35,803 bases of DNA, taken from Fimbriimonas sp. GTDB taxonomy: Bacteria; Armatimonadota; Fimbriimonadia; Fimbriimonadales; Fimbriimonadaceae. Every line of letters begins with the position of its first letter. Within the stretch, counting starts at the first letter, position 1. Of this stretch, positions 33,856-35,803 are shown one piece after another. The position numbers and the translations under genes are program-made. The notes beneath the pieces are model-generated. The model had not been told where the DNA came from. It did not search any database and saw only the letters and a list, made by a program, of their open reading frames with translations. The stretch spans positions 1 through 35,803 of the forward strand of contig JARLGV010000053.1 in NCBI GenBank assembly GCA_031292555.1, in the 5' to 3' direction.

Positions 33856-34791
33856 CTAGCTGGCAGTATTGCCTTGGGGAAGACCTTGCTCCAGTAATGC
33901 ATGACGCCAGCCTCGCACGCTGACGGCGCAACCGGGGGCTCCTACGGCATTAAGGAATCGCTCGACGATGAGTGCGCCAATGTGGATCGTGCGCTCGCGG
34001 CCCGGCTCGATGCCCACTATTCCTGCGCGCTCTGCGTCGCCCATTGGCATGGTCCAGCCCACAAAGCGGCTAATCTCCTCGAAATCTAGCCATGCGCCGT
34101 GGACCTTCTCAGGCTGCCATTGGGTCATGCGCTCACGGATACTGACGAGGTTGGTGCCGGTTGCGCCGAGCACGATGGCAAAGCCGGGTACGAGTCCGCG
34201 GTAGTCGTCGCCGATGAGGTCGTCGATCGCGGCAGAGGCGGTCAGGATCGCAGGCGGCTCGGGCGATTCGCCGGTCAGCAAGGTGCTGCGAAGGCCCAGC
34301 GTGCCAACCGGATAGCTCTTACGAAACCGAATCGTCCATCCCGTCCCGGACCGGTCTGCCGTCATGAGTTCGGTGCTCTGCCCGCCCGGGTCGATGACCG
34401 AAATTGTGTCATGGACGGCGAAGGCCGGATCATGGGCCACTGAATTGAAGCCGAGTTGGGCCTCATCGTCGCCTGAGAGCACGGTCACCGGCGTACCTTG
34501 ACCCGCCGCCCGATCGAGGAACTCCTGCTGGTTGCGGGCGATCCTCACCGCCATGGTTCCAGCCGCAACGATCGATTCAGCGCCTAACGACTTGGCGTCG
34601 TCGAAGAAAGAGGCAAGCGCCGCAAGCGATGACGTCATTCCCTTCTCGCCCAACACGCCTGTCGATTTGGTGCCCTCTCCGAGGGAAGTGACGGCAGTCC
34701 GTTCTCGTATCGAGCGCCACCTCACGCCGTCGGTCTCCTCAACCACCAAGATCAACGAATTCGAGCCGACATCGACAACTGCCTTGCGCAT
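33856..34791 (-). CDS. Ppx/GppA phosphatase family protein
   Basis: About 311 residues, a cytoplasmic hydrolase of polyphosphate or pppGpp in the ASKHA fold. The first phosphate motif 'DVGSNSLILVV' is at residues 6-16, 'GTMAVRIARNQQEFL' follows, then 'LSGDDEAQLGF', and the second motif 'DPGGQSTEL' where the family usually has DxGGGSTE, so one Gly is Gln. It is short, like a one-core-domain Ppx without the C-terminal HD domain of Ppx1/GppA. The ATG at 34791 was chosen; the frame is open to 34917 but that would reach the divergent globin gene. It heads the comEA-peptidase group. Confidence 0.88.
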   Translation of the reverse strand: MRKAVVDVGSNSLILVVEETDGVRWRSIRERTAVTSLGEGTKSTGVLGEKGMTSSLAALASFFDDAKSLGAESIVAAGTMAVRIARNQQEFLDRAAGQGTPVTVLSGDDEAQLGFNSVAHDPAFAVHDTISVIDPGGQSTELMTADRSGTGWTIRFRKSYPVGTLGLRSTLLTGESPEPPAILTASAAIDDLIGDDYRGLVPGFAIVLGATGTNLVSIRERMTQWQPEKVHGAWLDFEEISRFVGWTMPMGDAERAGIVGIEPGRERTIHIGALIVERFLNAVGAPGCAVSVRGWRHALLEQGLPQGNTAS

Positions 34792-34924
34792 CGTTCGGCA
34801 AGTTACCCGACTCGCCGCTGACTTCAGCTTTTGCGCGATATGACGCAGATCATAGTCGACGAAGGCTGAATCGGTTAGGCTCACGCTGGTTCCCTGTACT
34901 TGAAGCGAACCAGGCACTCAAACA

Positions 34925-35293
34925 ATGGCTACACTTTACGAAAAACTGGGCGGCTCGGCCGCTGTCGACGCAGCCGTCGACAAATTCTATCGACGCGTCC
35001 TTGCCGACGAGCGCATCGCGCATTTCTTTGACAGCGTCGACATGGAGAAGCAGGCCGCCAAGCAAAAGGCGTTCCTGACGATGGCGTTCGGCGGTCCCAA
35101 CAACTACAGCGACCTCGACATGAAGACCGGTCACGCCCATCTGGTCGCCCGGGGGCTAAACGATTCGCACTTCGACGCGGTTGTGGAAGACCTTGGCCTT
35201 ACGCTCCACACGATGGGTGTGCCTGATGAACTCATCGAGGAAGTGGCGGCAGTCGCAGAAACGACGCGCGAAGCGGTCCTCGGCCGTATCTGA
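34925..35293 (+). CDS. truncated haemoglobin, group I (trHbN type)
   Basis: A 122-residue 2-on-2 globin. 'TLYEKLGG' opens it as in cyanobacterial and mycobacterial group I proteins. Tyr22 in 'KFYRRV' is the distal B10 residue and His70 in 'MKTGHAHLV' is the proximal haem ligand. 'GLNDSHFDAVVEDLGLTL' follows, also typical. Members bind O2 and in some cases turn NO into nitrate when given electrons. It overlaps the next gene by one base (TGATG), a flavin reductase, so a dedicated electron supply is very likely. Its ATG is divergent from the Ppx/GppA gene. Confidence 0.95.
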   Translation: MATLYEKLGGSAAVDAAVDKFYRRVLADERIAHFFDSVDMEKQAAKQKAFLTMAFGGPNNYSDLDMKTGHAHLVARGLNDSHFDAVVEDLGLTLHTMGVPDELIEEVAAVAETTREAVLGRI

Positions 35294-35803
35294 TGCCGGC
35301 GTTTCTCTTCGAAGGGAATCCGATCGAAGCTGAGGACGGTGAAACCGTCCTCAGCGCGCTCCTCCGGGGCGAATTCGATGTCGAGAATCGGTGTCGGGTG
35401 GGTGCATGTCAGGCGTGCCTGCTTCGCTCGAACGACCCGGTCCCCCGAACGGCCCAAAGCGGTCTGCATGAATCGCTTGTCGAACAGGGAGCGTTTCTTT
35501 CGTGCCAAGCAAAGGCGAGCGAGGTTCAATCAGCGGAGCGCCTGGGCCAAGAATGGGCGCCAAGGTTCGAGGCGACCGTTTCGAGTTTGGTTTGGGCAAC
35601 TCCGGACGTCATCCTAGTTGAATTCGATGTCCCGGATTGGATCGCCGCTCCCGGGCGATTCGTGCACCTTCGGCATGAGTCGGGCGTTTCGCGGCCTTAC
35701 AGCTTGGCCGCTCCGGCATGGGGACCTTCGTCGACCGTAAGGTTCCATGTTCGCTATATCGCGGGCGGCGAGATGAGCGAACTGCTTGCCGGGACCAAGC
35801 CAG
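35293..35803 (+). CDS. 2Fe-2S ferredoxin/FAD oxidoreductase, 3' end outside window
   Basis: The frame is open to the right edge; about 170 residues are present. The N-terminal ~85 residues are a plant-type 2Fe-2S ferredoxin domain with ligands in 'CRVGACQAC' (C-x4-C-x2-C) and a fourth Cys in 'FLSCQA'. From about residue 90 a ferredoxin-NADP-reductase-type FAD domain begins; 'RPYSLA' is the flavin-binding motif. An NAD(P) domain should follow outside. This is the layout of phenol/benzoate-type and haemoglobin-linked reductases. One-base overlap with the globin (TGATG) argues that it reduces that globin. Confidence 0.9.
   Translation, partial: MPAFLFEGNPIEAEDGETVLSALLRGEFDVENRCRVGACQACLLRSNDPVPRTAQSGLHESLVEQGAFLSCQAKASEVQSAERLGQEWAPRFEATVSSLVWATPDVILVEFDVPDWIAAPGRFVHLRHESGVSRPYSLAAPAWGPSSTVRFHVRYIAGGEMSELLAGTKP

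Overview
The window is dense bacterial chromosome, with genes on both strands, many 1-4 bp overlaps and no gap above about 220 bp. It contains a core block (rpmJ-rpsM-rpsK-rpoA-rplQ-truA-rplM-rpsI, then gapA) and envelope genes typical of a diderm: an OstA/LptD-like barrel fragment, a TolC-type channel and several secreted proteins. The moderately high GC, the outer-membrane proteins and the ribosomal gene order suggest a diderm outside the Proteobacteria. Armatimonadota (Fimbriimonas-like) is my best guess, but it is an inference without any database search.

Layout. (1) 2-3308 (+): 3' part of an OstA/LptD-like outer-membrane protein and an unrecognised secreted protein. (2) 3235-7061 (-): a secreted DUF5060/GH5-like glycoside hydrolase followed by L-aspartate oxidase nadB. 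(3) 7141-14758 (-): a seven-gene locus of an ArsR regulator and six subunits of a complex-I/group-4-hydrogenase-like membrane complex. Its large subunit lacks all cysteine ligands of the NiFe site, and its small subunit lacks one usual iron-sulfur ligand. (4) 14961-20963: a DUF3352 membrane-anchored protein (+), then an M28 metallopeptidase, gapA and an MFS transporter (-). (5) 21153-25461 (-): the ribosomal/RNA polymerase alpha block, with hairpins in two leaders. (6) 25614-31361: a GNAT acetyltransferase (+), then a TetR regulator (-) divergent from a TolC-EmrA-EmrB tripartite efflux operon (+). An inverted repeat overlaps the efflux promoter. (7) 31362-31571: a compact inverted-repeat element filling the gap between two convergent genes. 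(8) 31575-34791 (-): a Ppx/GppA phosphatase, ComEA and a C25 gingipain-like peptidase. (9) 34925-35803 (+): a group-1 truncated haemoglobin overlapping by one base a 2Fe-2S/flavin reductase that runs off the window.

How the genes work together. The most striking system is the ArsR-led locus. Its gene content matches the Mycobacterium tuberculosis Rv0081-Rv0087 locus, an 'Ehr' (energy-converting hydrogenase-related) type of complex. Proton-pumping subunits are intact but the hydrogen site is gone, so its electron partners and chemistry are unknown. A palindrome sits between the -35 and -10 of the arsR promoter and suggests autoregulation. The globin-reductase pair looks like a flavohaemoglobin split into two proteins and suggests NO or oxygen chemistry. 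Together with the ArsR/Ehr locus it would fit life at fluctuating oxygen, but that link is speculative.
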